From positions 1 to 64,000 of the forward strand of contig JAJZDW010000013.1 in assembly GCA_021851405.1 (NCBI GenBank): DNA of 64,000 bases, in the 5' to 3' direction. The DNA is from Pseudomonadota bacterium (GTDB lineage: Bacteria > Pseudomonadota > Gammaproteobacteria > Steroidobacterales > Steroidobacteraceae). Positions 8,508-16,124 of the stretch are shown here, piece by piece (the first letter of the stretch is position 1; the number at the start of each line of letters is the position of its first letter). The position numbers and the translations under genes were made by a program. The notes below the pieces were generated by a model that was not told the DNA's origin, did no database searches, and was given only the letters and a program-made list of their open reading frames with translations.

Positions 8508-9263
8508 TCAGCTGCGCCGACCCAGGGCCGCGCGGCGGCGGCGCGAGGCGGCGAACCCGAGGCCCAGCAGACCGGCGGCCAGCAGCGCGAGCGAGCCGGG
8601 TTCCGGCATGCCGACGGTGGTGACGCCGTTCGTCTGGATGCTGAATGACAATCCGGCCTGCACCTGATTCATGTCATCGTAGAAGAGCAGGATGCGGTGC
8701 GATCCGGCACTGAGCGTCTGCGCGGTGCACGTCCCGAGGGTGTACGGGTGAACGCCGCCGAGATCGCAAACATTCATTCCGTCAAGGTACACGAACGCCG
8801 AGTCGTCCGCGCCGATGCCGAAGGTGACGTTCTCGGTGGTGGGGACATTGAGGTACCCGGAGAAGATCGCCGTGAGTCCGCCATTCGTATCGTTGGCGCC
8901 AGTCCCGTTCGGCGGGAAAAAATTGGAGCTCTGATCGAAGGGCAGGGTGATCGTCCCGGTGCCCGTCTGCGTGACGTAGGAATTCAGTCCCGGACTCCAC
9001 CAGGTCAGCTGGCCGTTGCTCAGGTCCAGACTGCTCGGCATCGTGCCGGAGTAGTTCGGGTTGAGCAGGGGTAATCCGTTCGGACCGAGGTTCGCCAGGA
9101 CCTCGTTGGAGTACGTCCCGCAACACAGGGTGTTGTAGCTCGGATCATGGCTGGAGACTTCGAAATAGGTGGCCGAAAGCGTGCTCGCGTGAGCCAGTGC
9201 GCTGGCGAGGAGCGTCAGTGCGCTGGCGGCCAGCCAGTAACGGGCGTGTTTCAGTACCGACAT
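8508..9263 (-). CDS. PEP-CTERM sorting-domain secreted protein
   Basis: A 251-residue exported protein. It has an N-terminal signal peptide (KHARYWLAASALTLLASALA then HAS), a central beta-rich region with a PA14-like flavour (FGIGADDSAFVYLDG, LSAGSHRILLFYDDM), and a C-terminal PEP-CTERM sorting tail: PEP, a hydrophobic helix ALLAAGLLGLGFAA and an Arg cluster. The exosortase (EpsH/XrtA) system cleaves such tails and attaches or exports the protein; no exosortase gene is in the window. The ATG at 9263 has a GGGAG ribosome site eight bases upstream; the longer open frame upstream lacks a signal. A role in extracellular matrix is the usual inference. Confidence 0.85.
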   Translation of the reverse strand: MSVLKHARYWLAASALTLLASALAHASTLSATYFEVSSHDPSYNTLCCGTYSNEVLANLGPNGLPLLNPNYSGTMPSSLDLSNGQLTWWSPGLNSYVTQTGTGTITLPFDQSSNFFPPNGTGANDTNGGLTAIFSGYLNVPTTENVTFGIGADDSAFVYLDGMNVCDLGGVHPYTLGTCTAQTLSAGSHRILLFYDDMNQVQAGLSFSIQTNGVTTVGMPEPGSLALLAAGLLGLGFAASRRRRAALGRRS

Positions 9264-9630
9264 GAGCGTGACTCCCAGGTCTGAATCATGGCGTCCTCGC
9301 AGGTTCTGGCGTTGCCGGCTTCGTGGCCGCAGCACCCGCTCCGTGTTCCGTTCACCCGCTTGCACGCGGCCGACGGCACGCGGTCGAAATGCAGCAAAAA
9401 TGATGCCAGGCGTGAATATTTATTTTGAAAACAAGGTGTTGTGAACTTTCAGATCTGAGGGATGCGGGTGATCTGTAAAAATTTCCGACGATTTCCATCC
9501 GCGCAACCCACCGGTGCTCCGAATTCGCTGCGCGCACCGGCGCTGCGACGGATCGATGCGCCGTGTCATATGGGTGTCAGGAAGGGCTGCGACACTGAGC
9601 GCCCCTGAGATCCCGACCCAGAGTTCTCCT
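9264..9630. other. divergent intergenic region with AT-rich promoter segment
   Basis: About 370 bases between the divergent PEP-CTERM and beta-propeller genes. A distinctly AT-rich stretch at about 9395-9440 is the likeliest place for a promoter facing the PEP-CTERM gene. Nothing else is recognised. Because the propeller start is uncertain, its true 5' end could lie as far left as 9514. Confidence 0.4.
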
Positions 9631-10749
9631 GTGACCGATACCGTTCCCTCACTCCCGGCGCCGCTGCGCGTTCGTGCTCTGTGGATGCTGACGGTGGCGA
9701 TCGCCGTTCTGGCCGGTGGCGCGGCGGCATCCGCGGCGCCGCTGCGGACGGCATTGCGGCGGGTGGGCGAGATTGCGGTGCCGGGACAGCCGCTGCGGAC
9801 ATTCGACATCGGCGATGTCAATGCGGCCGGGATCTATGCGTTCTCGGACCGTTCGAATCATGGTCTCGACCTGATTGATGCGTCGACCGGACGATTTCTG
9901 GGCCGTGCCGGCGGCTTCGGCCACGACGGTCCGAAGGGAGTGGTCGCGGTCGGAACGGGGACGTTCTGGGCCAGCGACGGCGACAGCGGAACGGTCAAAG
10001 TGGTGGACGTGCGAACCCGCAGGATCATCGCGAGCGTCCTGACCGAGCGCGGCAAGACCACCGATGAGCTCACCTATGATCCGCGCGATCATCTGCTCGC
10101 CGTGGTCGCCAAGCACGACGGCCCCCCCATTCTCAATCTGATCTCCACGCGCAGTCGCAAAGTGGTCGGACGCGTCACGCTCGCCGCCGCCACGGACGGG
10201 GCCGAGCAGCCGGCCTACGTGCCGGCGACCGGTCTGCTCTATCTGTCACTGCCGGTGCTCCATCACGTCAAGGCCGAAGGCGCCATCGCGGTCATCAACC
10301 CGCGGACGCGCCGGCTGGTGAGGCTGATTCACGTGCGCCAGTGCATGCCGGCAGGGCTGGCGCTCGGGCCGCACACCGATCTGCTCGTCGGTTGCAGTGA
10401 CGATGCCGTCACCGCCGGGTTCCCGGCGCATTCACTGATTCTCGATGCACGCTCGGGCAACATCGTCGCGCGCATCGTGCAGGTCGGCGGCTCGGACGAG
10501 GTGTATGCCGATCCGCGCGCGCACCGGTACTACCTGGCCGCGGTGAAAAATCCCGGCGGCCCGGTGCTCGGCATCGTCGATGCCCGTACGCGCCGCTGGA
10601 TCGCGAATCTGCCGAGCGGACCGGATGCACATTCCGTGGCGGCCGATCCGCGCAGCGGAAAAGTGTTCGTTCCGATTGCCGCGAGCCGCAACGGCGGCCC
10701 GTGCCGTGAGGGCTGCGTTGCGGTGTTCGCGCCGCGCGGAGTGAGCTGA
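9631..10749 (+). CDS. Secreted beta-propeller (YVTN/NHL-like) protein, copy 1
   Basis: An exported protein of about 372 residues built from repeated beta-propeller blades. Examples are DVRTRRIIASVLTERGKTTD, DPRDHLLAVVAKHDG and PRSGKVFVPIA. The signal peptide is RALWMLTVAIAVLAGGAAAS followed by AAP. A close paralogue starts at 62971; both contain SDRSNHGLD, DGAEQP, CMPAGLALGPH and GGSDEV in the same order. The start is uncertain: the GTG at 9631 gives a normal n-region, while the open frame extends to 9514. The role is unknown; such propellers usually bind ligands or proteins in the periplasm. It ends shortly before a strong terminator-like hairpin. Confidence 0.75.
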   Translation: MTDTVPSLPAPLRVRALWMLTVAIAVLAGGAAASAAPLRTALRRVGEIAVPGQPLRTFDIGDVNAAGIYAFSDRSNHGLDLIDASTGRFLGRAGGFGHDGPKGVVAVGTGTFWASDGDSGTVKVVDVRTRRIIASVLTERGKTTDELTYDPRDHLLAVVAKHDGPPILNLISTRSRKVVGRVTLAAATDGAEQPAYVPATGLLYLSLPVLHHVKAEGAIAVINPRTRRLVRLIHVRQCMPAGLALGPHTDLLVGCSDDAVTAGFPAHSLILDARSGNIVARIVQVGGSDEVYADPRAHRYYLAAVKNPGGPVLGIVDARTRRWIANLPSGPDAHSVAADPRSGKVFVPIAASRNGGPCREGCVAVFAPRGVS

Positions 10750-10768
10750 GCGCCTACCGACCCCCCTC

Positions 10769-10832
10769 AGGTTGGGATGCGCGTTCCCGCAAAGGTTTCC
10801 GATGCGGGACGCGCACCCCAACCTGTCTTTTT
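10769..10832 (+). terminator. long-stem terminator after the beta-propeller gene
   Basis: An inverted repeat of about 21 bp with a few mismatches. The left arm starts AGGTTGGGATGCGCG at 10769 and the right arm ends GCGCACCCCAACCT at 10824, with a 13-base loop. It is followed by GTCTTTTT. It lies 20 bases after the propeller stop and also downstream of the convergent 48-residue peptide gene, so it may serve both. Confidence 0.75.
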
Positions 10833-10875
10833 GCCGGATGGCTCGGCGCGGATGCTCAGCCGACCGAGGGGCCGC

Positions 10876-11022
10876 TCAGAGCACGAGCACGATCACGACC
10901 TTCGTCTCGGGCGAGAGCGCCGTTTCATTGGCGCGCAGCAACCGGTGCGACGGGCCGTCGCGGTACAGGACGCGCCCGCTGCTGCCGATCTCGATGTCTG
11001 ACACCGGGGTTCTCATAGTCAT
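10876..11022 (-). CDS. Putative split-borosin precursor peptide (48 aa, core KVVIVLVL)
   Basis: A short gene with an excellent ribosome site (AGAGGAG seven bases before the ATG at 11022). The 48-residue product starts MTMRTPVSDIEIGSS, has a polar, charged middle and ends LSPETKVVIVLVL. The eight C-terminal residues are almost all branched aliphatic, like the N-methylated core of omphalotin (WVIVVGVIGVIG), which is the C-terminus of the borosin precursor OphMA. It is the next gene, about 100 bases downstream and on the same strand, after a borosin-type methyltransferase, so the two are probably co-transcribed. Unlike the SonA precursor of Shewanella, no LigA-like binding domain is recognised; residues 1-40 would be an unusually short leader. 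The gene call is good; the precursor role is an inference from the tail and neighbour. Confidence 0.7.
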   Translation of the reverse strand: MTMRTPVSDIEIGSSGRVLYRDGPSHRLLRANETALSPETKVVIVLVL

Positions 11023-11122
11023 CGCGAAACTCCTCTGACGGTGGGGATGTGGGCGTGCCTGCCCCGATCGTTCGTCCTGCAACTGGAACGTACAAGAGGT
11101 GCCGTGCGTTCGCGGCTGCGCT

Positions 11123-12037
11123 TCAGCCTGCGGCGTACTCACAGCTCGCCGCGGCGGCCGCAGGCACCGTGGTGACCCAGCCCGGCTTCTCCGGGTGGGT
11201 GATCCCGTAGGCCTGCCCCGGAACGCGGGCACCGCCCTTGCGATGCGTCAGCGACAGGTCGGTCAGACGCACCCCGAGCAACTCGGCGCGGCTCGGGTCC
11301 GGATCGGCCGGCAGCCCCGGCGGGACGTACAGGGTGCTCAGCGCATTGATGTCCTGGCGCGCCAGATCCCGCAGCGCGAAGACGTGCAGGACCGGCGCGA
11401 TGTTCTCGTACGCGGAGGCCTGGTAGAGCACCGCCTGGTGATCGCTCGGGTAGCTGCGCAGCAGGATGTCGGTGAGCGCACCGAGATTGCTGCGCGAGGG
11501 GTGCGCCTCGGGCGTGAGCAGACCGACCACCCCGATCTGCCACAACACGAGCGGGATGCGTGCATCGATCGCCGGTTTCAACAGTACGAAGCCGGTGGCC
11601 TCGTAGGTCTGCAAACCGGGCAGTGCCGGATCGATGCCCAGATCGGCCACCATCATGTCCTCGGCCGAAATCCCCGGCAGCATCTTGGCCTCGTGGCCTT
11701 CGCGGCGCGCCTGCACGATCGCCTCGTGCGAGGGGTACACGAACACGCCGGGATGGCCGTAGAACGCCGCGCACACCGACTGCCCCTGGCGAACCGGGGC
11801 GAGCAACGTCTCGACCATGTCCTGGTAGGCCCAGAGCCGCGGCTTGCCGGTGCCGTGCTCGTAGTGGCGTTTGAGACATTCAGCCGACGCATTGAGCTGT
11901 TTGACGTAGCCCTCGGTATGCGGGTCGGTGAGCAGATAGAACACCTTGTCGGCCGTGAACAGGCAGTGCTCCGCTTCGCGCGTGAGCTGACTGATTGCGG
12001 TCATTCCGGTGCCGACCACGGTCAATTTTCCATTCAT
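11123..12037 (-). CDS. Borosin-type peptide backbone N-methyltransferase (tetrapyrrole-methylase fold)
   Basis: A 304-residue SAM-dependent methyltransferase. Order of motifs: VVGTGMTAISQLT (9-11 GTG SAM loop), KVFYLLTDPHTEGYV, KPRLWAYQDM (R67, Y71), FYGHPGVFVYPSHEA (Y93), MLPGISAEDMMVADLGIDP and YEATGF. These follow the catalytic domain of OphMA step by step, including the Arg and Tyr residues known to matter there (OphMA R72, Y76, Y98; the OphMA Y66 equivalent is probably Y59). Fungal borosin enzymes carry their substrate as a C-terminal tail; this one ends soon after the domain, as in bacterial split borosins such as SonM, which methylate a separate peptide. The ATG at 12037 has GAGG five bases upstream. 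The expected reaction is alpha-N-methylation of backbone amides in the 48-residue peptide encoded just downstream. A siroheme or cobalamin role is unlikely given these motifs. Confidence 0.88.
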   Translation of the reverse strand: MNGKLTVVGTGMTAISQLTREAEHCLFTADKVFYLLTDPHTEGYVKQLNASAECLKRHYEHGTGKPRLWAYQDMVETLLAPVRQGQSVCAAFYGHPGVFVYPSHEAIVQARREGHEAKMLPGISAEDMMVADLGIDPALPGLQTYEATGFVLLKPAIDARIPLVLWQIGVVGLLTPEAHPSRSNLGALTDILLRSYPSDHQAVLYQASAYENIAPVLHVFALRDLARQDINALSTLYVPPGLPADPDPSRAELLGVRLTDLSLTHRKGGARVPGQAYGITHPEKPGWVTTVPAAAAASCEYAAG

Positions 12038-12384
12038 GGCAGCCTCTTCTGTCGTTGTGTGGGACAAAAAGCGGGCGGGCGTTCCAGGCCGGACGGCGCA
12101 GGCGTGCGCGGCGTGCGAGCGAAGCCGTTGTCGTGGCAGTGTTTCGCGAGCCGGTCCGGACCGCCGAGGCCGCCCGCGCGCCGGGCGCAGCGAGAGTCGC
12201 GGTCGCGTCCCGCGCGGGCGGTTCTGCTTTTTCCGGGGCCATAGAGATATGAGACACTTTGGCTCAGCCTTCGGGAATAGGCGCTACAACGAGTTCGTCC
12301 CTGCCATCGACGATTTCGTCCCAGCGCTCCCGAGGCGGTCTCGGTGACGGCGGAGCTCCGGACGCGCTGCGTGAGGGAGGGCCG
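12038..12384. other. divergent promoter region between borosin operon and lytS-type kinase
   Basis: About 350 bases between two divergent transcription units. Promoters for both must lie here. A strong ribosome site (GAGGGAGG) precedes the kinase ATG at 12385. LytTR regulators bind paired imperfect 9-bp direct repeats, but no clear pair was found by eye. Confidence 0.4.
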
Positions 12385-13533
12385 ATGCAAATCAGGGGCA
12401 AGTGCCGCGGGACGCGTGACGGGACGGGTCGCATCCGCGTGCCGCTGGTGTTCGTGAGCGTGTTCTGGGTGTACGTCACGGGCGTCGACCTCCTGCAGAC
12501 CACGAGCACTCAGGCCGCGCTCTCGGCGATGCGTGTCAAAACCGTATTCGCCCCCTGGGGCGCGCAGCTGATCGAGCATCTGGTGCTCTACCCGGTCCTG
12601 CTCGGCTGCCTGTGGGGCTCGCAGCGCCTCGGCTGGCGGCCGTCCGCACGGCGGGTGCCGGTGCAGTTCGCGCTCGGTCTGGGATTCTCGGCACTGGCCG
12701 CCCCGAGCCTGCTGCTCGGGGAGCTCTGTGCCGGTGATGTCGCCGCCGCTCCGCACGTGGCCGTCGCGTCGCTCTGGCGCGCTGCAGAACTGGAGGGGAG
12801 CCTGTGGCTCTCGAGCGTCACACGCTTCCTGCTCGCCTATGCGTTTGCGCTCGCACTCCTCTGGGCGTGCCGGATGGGCCGTGCGCTGCGCGAAGGCGAG
12901 ACCCAGGCCGCATCGCTGCGCCGGGCGCTCTCGGCGGCGCGCCTGGCGACGCTGCGCACGCAACTCTCCCCGCATTCGCTGTTGAATCTGCTGCACACCC
13001 TGCAGGGTCAGATCGGCTGGGATCCGCCGGCCGCCCGCGAACTGGTGGCGAAGTTGGGCGAGGTGCTGCGCGAGCTGCTCTGCGCGAGTGAACGGGAGTT
13101 CTGGCCGCTCGAGGCGGAGATTCGCTTCGCGCAGCAGTACCTGGCATTGCAGCAGCATCGCTTCGCCGAGCGGCTGCGCCTGAATGTGCCGGCTGCGGCC
13201 GGGCTGCCGGGCGTGTGGGTGCCGAGTCTGATTCTACAGCCGCTCGTCGAGAACGCGGTCGTGCACGGTCTGCGTGGTCACCACGGGGCAGTGTCGATCC
13301 GGGTCGAGGTCGCGGCGGCTGGGAATGAACTCACGTTGCGGGTGGTCAACACCGTCGCGCGGCGCGATGCCGACCGTGCCGAGGGGATCGGTCTGAGGAA
13401 TGTGCGTCATCGGCTCGCGCTGCATTTTGGGGAGCGGGCGACGCTGCGCGCAGCGGCGCAGCAGCAGGGCGAGTGGACGGTGGAGATTCATCTGCCGCTG
13501 CTCGGGGTCGATTGCGGCGCACCGAGCCTGTAG
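12385..13533 (+). CDS. LytS/YehU-type membrane sensor histidine kinase
   Basis: A 382-residue kinase with about four membrane helices in residues 18-165 and no recognisable extracytoplasmic sensor domain. The His_kinase domain begins at LRTQLSPHSLLNLLHTL (phosphoacceptor H197; family form LxxQINPHFLFNxLN). It is followed by the ATPase part with the N box LVENAVVHGL and the G box GIGLRNVRHRL. A LytTR response regulator follows 13 bases after the stop, forming a standard LytSR-like pair. The signal is unknown. It is divergent from the putative borosin operon, which makes that operon a candidate target. Confidence 0.85.
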   Translation: MQIRGKCRGTRDGTGRIRVPLVFVSVFWVYVTGVDLLQTTSTQAALSAMRVKTVFAPWGAQLIEHLVLYPVLLGCLWGSQRLGWRPSARRVPVQFALGLGFSALAAPSLLLGELCAGDVAAAPHVAVASLWRAAELEGSLWLSSVTRFLLAYAFALALLWACRMGRALREGETQAASLRRALSAARLATLRTQLSPHSLLNLLHTLQGQIGWDPPAARELVAKLGEVLRELLCASEREFWPLEAEIRFAQQYLALQQHRFAERLRLNVPAAAGLPGVWVPSLILQPLVENAVVHGLRGHHGAVSIRVEVAAAGNELTLRVVNTVARRDADRAEGIGLRNVRHRLALHFGERATLRAAAQQQGEWTVEIHLPLLGVDCGAPSL

Positions 13534-13546
13534 GGAGGGGAGATCG

Positions 13547-14329
13547 ATGCTGACGGCGATGATCGTGGATGACGAGGCCTCCGGCCGCCGGCTGCTGCGC
13601 GAGTACTGTGCGGCCGAGCCGGATCTAGAGATCCTCGGGGAGTACGCTGACGGGCACGCGGCGCTGCAGGCCGTGCAGATCACGCGTCCCGATGCGATCT
13701 TCCTCGACATCGAGATGGATGCGCTCGACGGCGTGACGCTGGCGCGTGCACTCGAGATGCCCCGAGCGCCGGTGGTGGTCTTCGTCACGGCGCATGTGCG
13801 CTACGCCGCGGAGGCGTTCGAACTCAGCGCGGCGGATTACCTGCTGAAGCCATTTGATGCGGCGCGCTTTCACGACACCGTCGAGCGGGTCCGGTGGCGC
13901 CTGAGGGCCGAGCGCAGTGCCGCACGTCAGGAGTCGCTGGAGGCGGCGCTCGAGCACCTGCAGCGGGCCCGCGCGGCACGCGTTGCCCGGCGGCCGCGCC
14001 TGGTCGTGGGGACGGGAAGTGACCGGCAAGTGCTCGACGCCGAAGAGATCGAGGCGGCCTGTGCCGAGCGCAACTACGTCAAACTGAACGTGGGGTCCGA
14101 GGCACATATTCTGCGCACGACACTGCGCGCGGCGCAGCAAGCACTGTGCAGCCAACCGTTGCTGCGGGTCAGCCGCTCCTGTCTGGTCAATTTCAACCAC
14201 GTGCGCCGGATCAGTCGCACGCGTCGCGGCGACTACATCCTGGTGCTCAGCGGCGGCGTGACGGTGACGAGCGCGGAAGGTTACCGGGAGACGGTGCGCC
14301 GGCATCTCGAGCGGTATACGCTCGGCTGA
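13547..14329 (+). CDS. LytTR-family response regulator
   Basis: A 260-residue two-component regulator. The receiver domain (1-120) has the acidic pair VDDE, the phosphoacceptor D54 in IFLDIEMDALDG, T80 in VFVTAH and K104 in LLKPF. The C-terminal LytTR DNA-binding domain (about 150-258) contains IEAACAERNYVKLNV, LLRVSRSCLVNFNHVRRI and VTVTSAEGYRETV. The ATG at 13547 follows GGGAGGGGAG; the longer frame upstream lies inside the kinase gene. Partner of the kinase encoded 13 bases upstream. Confidence 0.9.
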   Translation: MLTAMIVDDEASGRRLLREYCAAEPDLEILGEYADGHAALQAVQITRPDAIFLDIEMDALDGVTLARALEMPRAPVVVFVTAHVRYAAEAFELSAADYLLKPFDAARFHDTVERVRWRLRAERSAARQESLEAALEHLQRARAARVARRPRLVVGTGSDRQVLDAEEIEAACAERNYVKLNVGSEAHILRTTLRAAQQALCSQPLLRVSRSCLVNFNHVRRISRTRRGDYILVLSGGVTVTSAEGYRETVRRHLERYTLG

Positions 14330-14350
14330 CACGCCGCGTGCGTCGTCGCG

Positions 14351-14875
14351 TCAGCCGAGCGCGGCGGGATTGGCGCGCCAGACCGCCCAGGAGAGTGCGC
14401 AGGCAAACAGCACCCAGGCGAGGTAGGGCAGCAGCAGCGCACCGGCGGTGCGGCTGACGCGCCAGAACGCGTTCGCCGTGATCCCGATCAGTCCCGCGAG
14501 CAGGACGATCCAGACGAAGGACGCCGCGCCGAGGTGCAACCGGAAGAACAGCCATGACCAGGCCGCGTTGACGACGAGCTGGGCGAAGAAGAGCAGCAGC
14601 GGGCGGGATGTCGCGGGCCGAACGCACCAGACTCGCCACAGCGCGAGGCCCATCATTCCATACAGGACGGTCCAGACCGGACCGAACAGCCATCCCGGCG
14701 GCGCCCAAGCCGGGCGCACAAGATGCGCGTAGAACCCTGCGGCATCGATCGAGGCGACGGCCCCGACGGCCGCAGCCCCGTAGGCGAGTACGAGTGAGAT
14801 CACGAGCCGCTGCAGGGAGTGCCGGCGGGCTGTGCGGGCGGCGAGGTCGGAGGAGGTCGGACGCATCATCGGCAT
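14351..14875 (-). CDS. tspO: TspO/MBR family membrane protein
   Basis: A 174-residue protein with five membrane helices and the TspO signature: VRPAWAPPGWLFGPVWTVLY after the first helix, LALWRVW, NAAWSWLFF and WVLFACALSWAVWRANP at the end. TspO proteins bind tetrapyrroles and sterols in the outer or inner membrane and modulate porphyrin stress; the exact role varies. It is the last gene of the dab operon, 26 bases after the 85-residue gene. The start could be the ATG at 14875 or 14866 (MMRP). Confidence 0.85.
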   Translation of the reverse strand: MPMMRPTSSDLAARTARRHSLQRLVISLVLAYGAAAVGAVASIDAAGFYAHLVRPAWAPPGWLFGPVWTVLYGMMGLALWRVWCVRPATSRPLLLFFAQLVVNAAWSWLFFRLHLGAASFVWIVLLAGLIGITANAFWRVSRTAGALLLPYLAWVLFACALSWAVWRANPAALG

Positions 14876-14901
14876 AGCCTGCGGCAGGGCGTGCGGCGCG
14901 G

Positions 14902-15159
14902 TCAAGCCACGCCGCAGTTCGCATCGGGCGTCGCGCCCTCGACGGTGTCGGTCCGTCCGGGGTGGGCTTCGCGGGCAATGTGCGCCTCCGTCCAGGGGCG
15001 CAGCAGATGCGCCAGCAGTTCCAGATCGTTGGCGAGGGCGAGCGGTTCGCGCTCCAGCGCCGAGCGCAGCGTGTCTTTCAGCCACGGACTGAGGGCCGGG
15101 TGCCAGAGTGCGTGGTGAATGCGCCGTTCGGCGCTGATCAGATCGATCTCGGCAGTCAT
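14902..15159 (-). CDS. Hypothetical 85-residue protein in the dab operon
   Basis: A small, soluble, Leu- and Ala-rich protein (ALWHPALSPWLKDTLRSALE, LANDLELLAHLLRPWTEAHI) with an acidic start. No family is recognised. The ATG at 15159 has AGGAG eight bases upstream. It lies 22 bases after the expected end of cysD and before tspO, so it is co-transcribed with the carbon pump genes. Its predicted helical nature would fit a small partner subunit, but no function can be assigned. Confidence 0.6.
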   Translation of the reverse strand: MTAEIDLISAERRIHHALWHPALSPWLKDTLRSALEREPLALANDLELLAHLLRPWTEAHIAREAHPGRTDTVEGATPDANCGVA

Positions 15160-15181
15160 GGTCTGTTCTCCTCACCGGACA

Positions 15182-16124
15182 TCAGAAATACCCTTCTCGC
15201 TTGTGCGGTTCGAGCGAACCACCGGTGTCGCGATCGGCGAGTCGACCGGTGCGCTCGGACCGGCGAGAGCGTAGGGTCGCGGCGACGACCGCTGCGCGCG
15301 TCTCGGCCTCCGACGCCGCCGCCGCGGTGACCGCCCAGCGTACGAAGGCGCACTTTGCGGATCTCGGGAATCTCGGCGGGTCGCAATGGCATGCGCTGTG
15401 GCTCATCGACGACCGTGAATTGTCCGTCGCGCGTCAGTACGGGACGGGGACGGGCCAGATACAGCGGCGCCAGTTCGATGTCGTGCACCAGGTCATCGGT
15501 GAGCCCGTCGAGCTCGGTCCAGTTCGACAGCGGAAAGACACACGTGCTCTCGTGCTGGCCGAGACGGAACTTGAACAGGTTCCACAGTTCCGGTCGTTGC
15601 CGGCGCGGCTCCCAGGTGTGGTGCGGACCGCGCAACGAGACGATGCGCTCCTTGGCGCGCGAACGCTCCTCGTCGCGCCGGGCACCGCCGAGGATGATGT
15701 CGTATCGACCGCCATCGAGCGCAGTCTTCAGCGCCTCAGTGCGCATCACCCTCGTGTCACGATCGCCGTGCTCGAACGGGTTGACGCCGGCGGCGCGGCC
15801 CGCTTCGTTGTGATGAACGCGTAAGTCAAAGCCGTACCGGTGCGCGAAGCGGTCGCGGAACTGCAGCAGTTCGCGGAACTCCCAGGTCGAATCGATGTGC
15901 AGCAGCGGCACCGGCGGGCGCGACGGATAGAACGCGCGGCAGGCCAGATAGGCGAGCACGGTGGAGTCTTTGCCGGCGGAGAACAGCAGGACGGGGTTGC
16001 GCGCCTCGGCGATGGCGTCGCGCAGCATGTGGATCGCCTCGGATTCGAGTGCCGTGAGCGAGGCGCACGCGACCTGCGGCGGGGGCTCGCCCGGGCGCTG
16101 TGCCGGGGCGGCGGCGCTCGTCAT
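15182..16124 (-). pseudogene. cysD: CysD-like sulfate adenylyltransferase subunit 2, frameshifted near the C-terminus
   Basis: The first ~265 residues are a standard CysD. The ATP PP-loop LLFSAGKDST is at residues 47-56, GGARRDEERSRAKERI and LRGPHHTWEPRRQRPELWN follow, then FPLSNWTELDGL. The frame then reads KVRLRTLG and leaves the family; the expected end continues in another frame as AVTAAAASEAETRAAV, then SERTGRLADRDTGGS and KREGYF with a stop at 15182. The break lies at about 15345. In the uninterrupted frame the protein would run on to 15156 with an Arg-rich, non-homologous tail. CysD normally works with the GTPase CysN, which is not in the window. The start overlaps the dabA stop by ATGA. 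Either a real mutation or a sequencing error is possible; the core active site is intact. Confidence 0.7.

Noticed and set aside
11123..12037. Uroporphyrinogen or precorrin methyltransferase
   Set aside because: The fold is shared, but the motif set (FYGHPGVFVYPSH, MLPGISAED, KPRLWAY) is that of borosin N-methyltransferases, and no heme or cobalamin genes are nearby.
15156..15345. Natural long Arg-rich C-terminus of CysD ending at 15156
   Set aside because: The alternative frame gives the conserved CysD ending through KREGYF, so the long tail is most likely produced by a frameshift.
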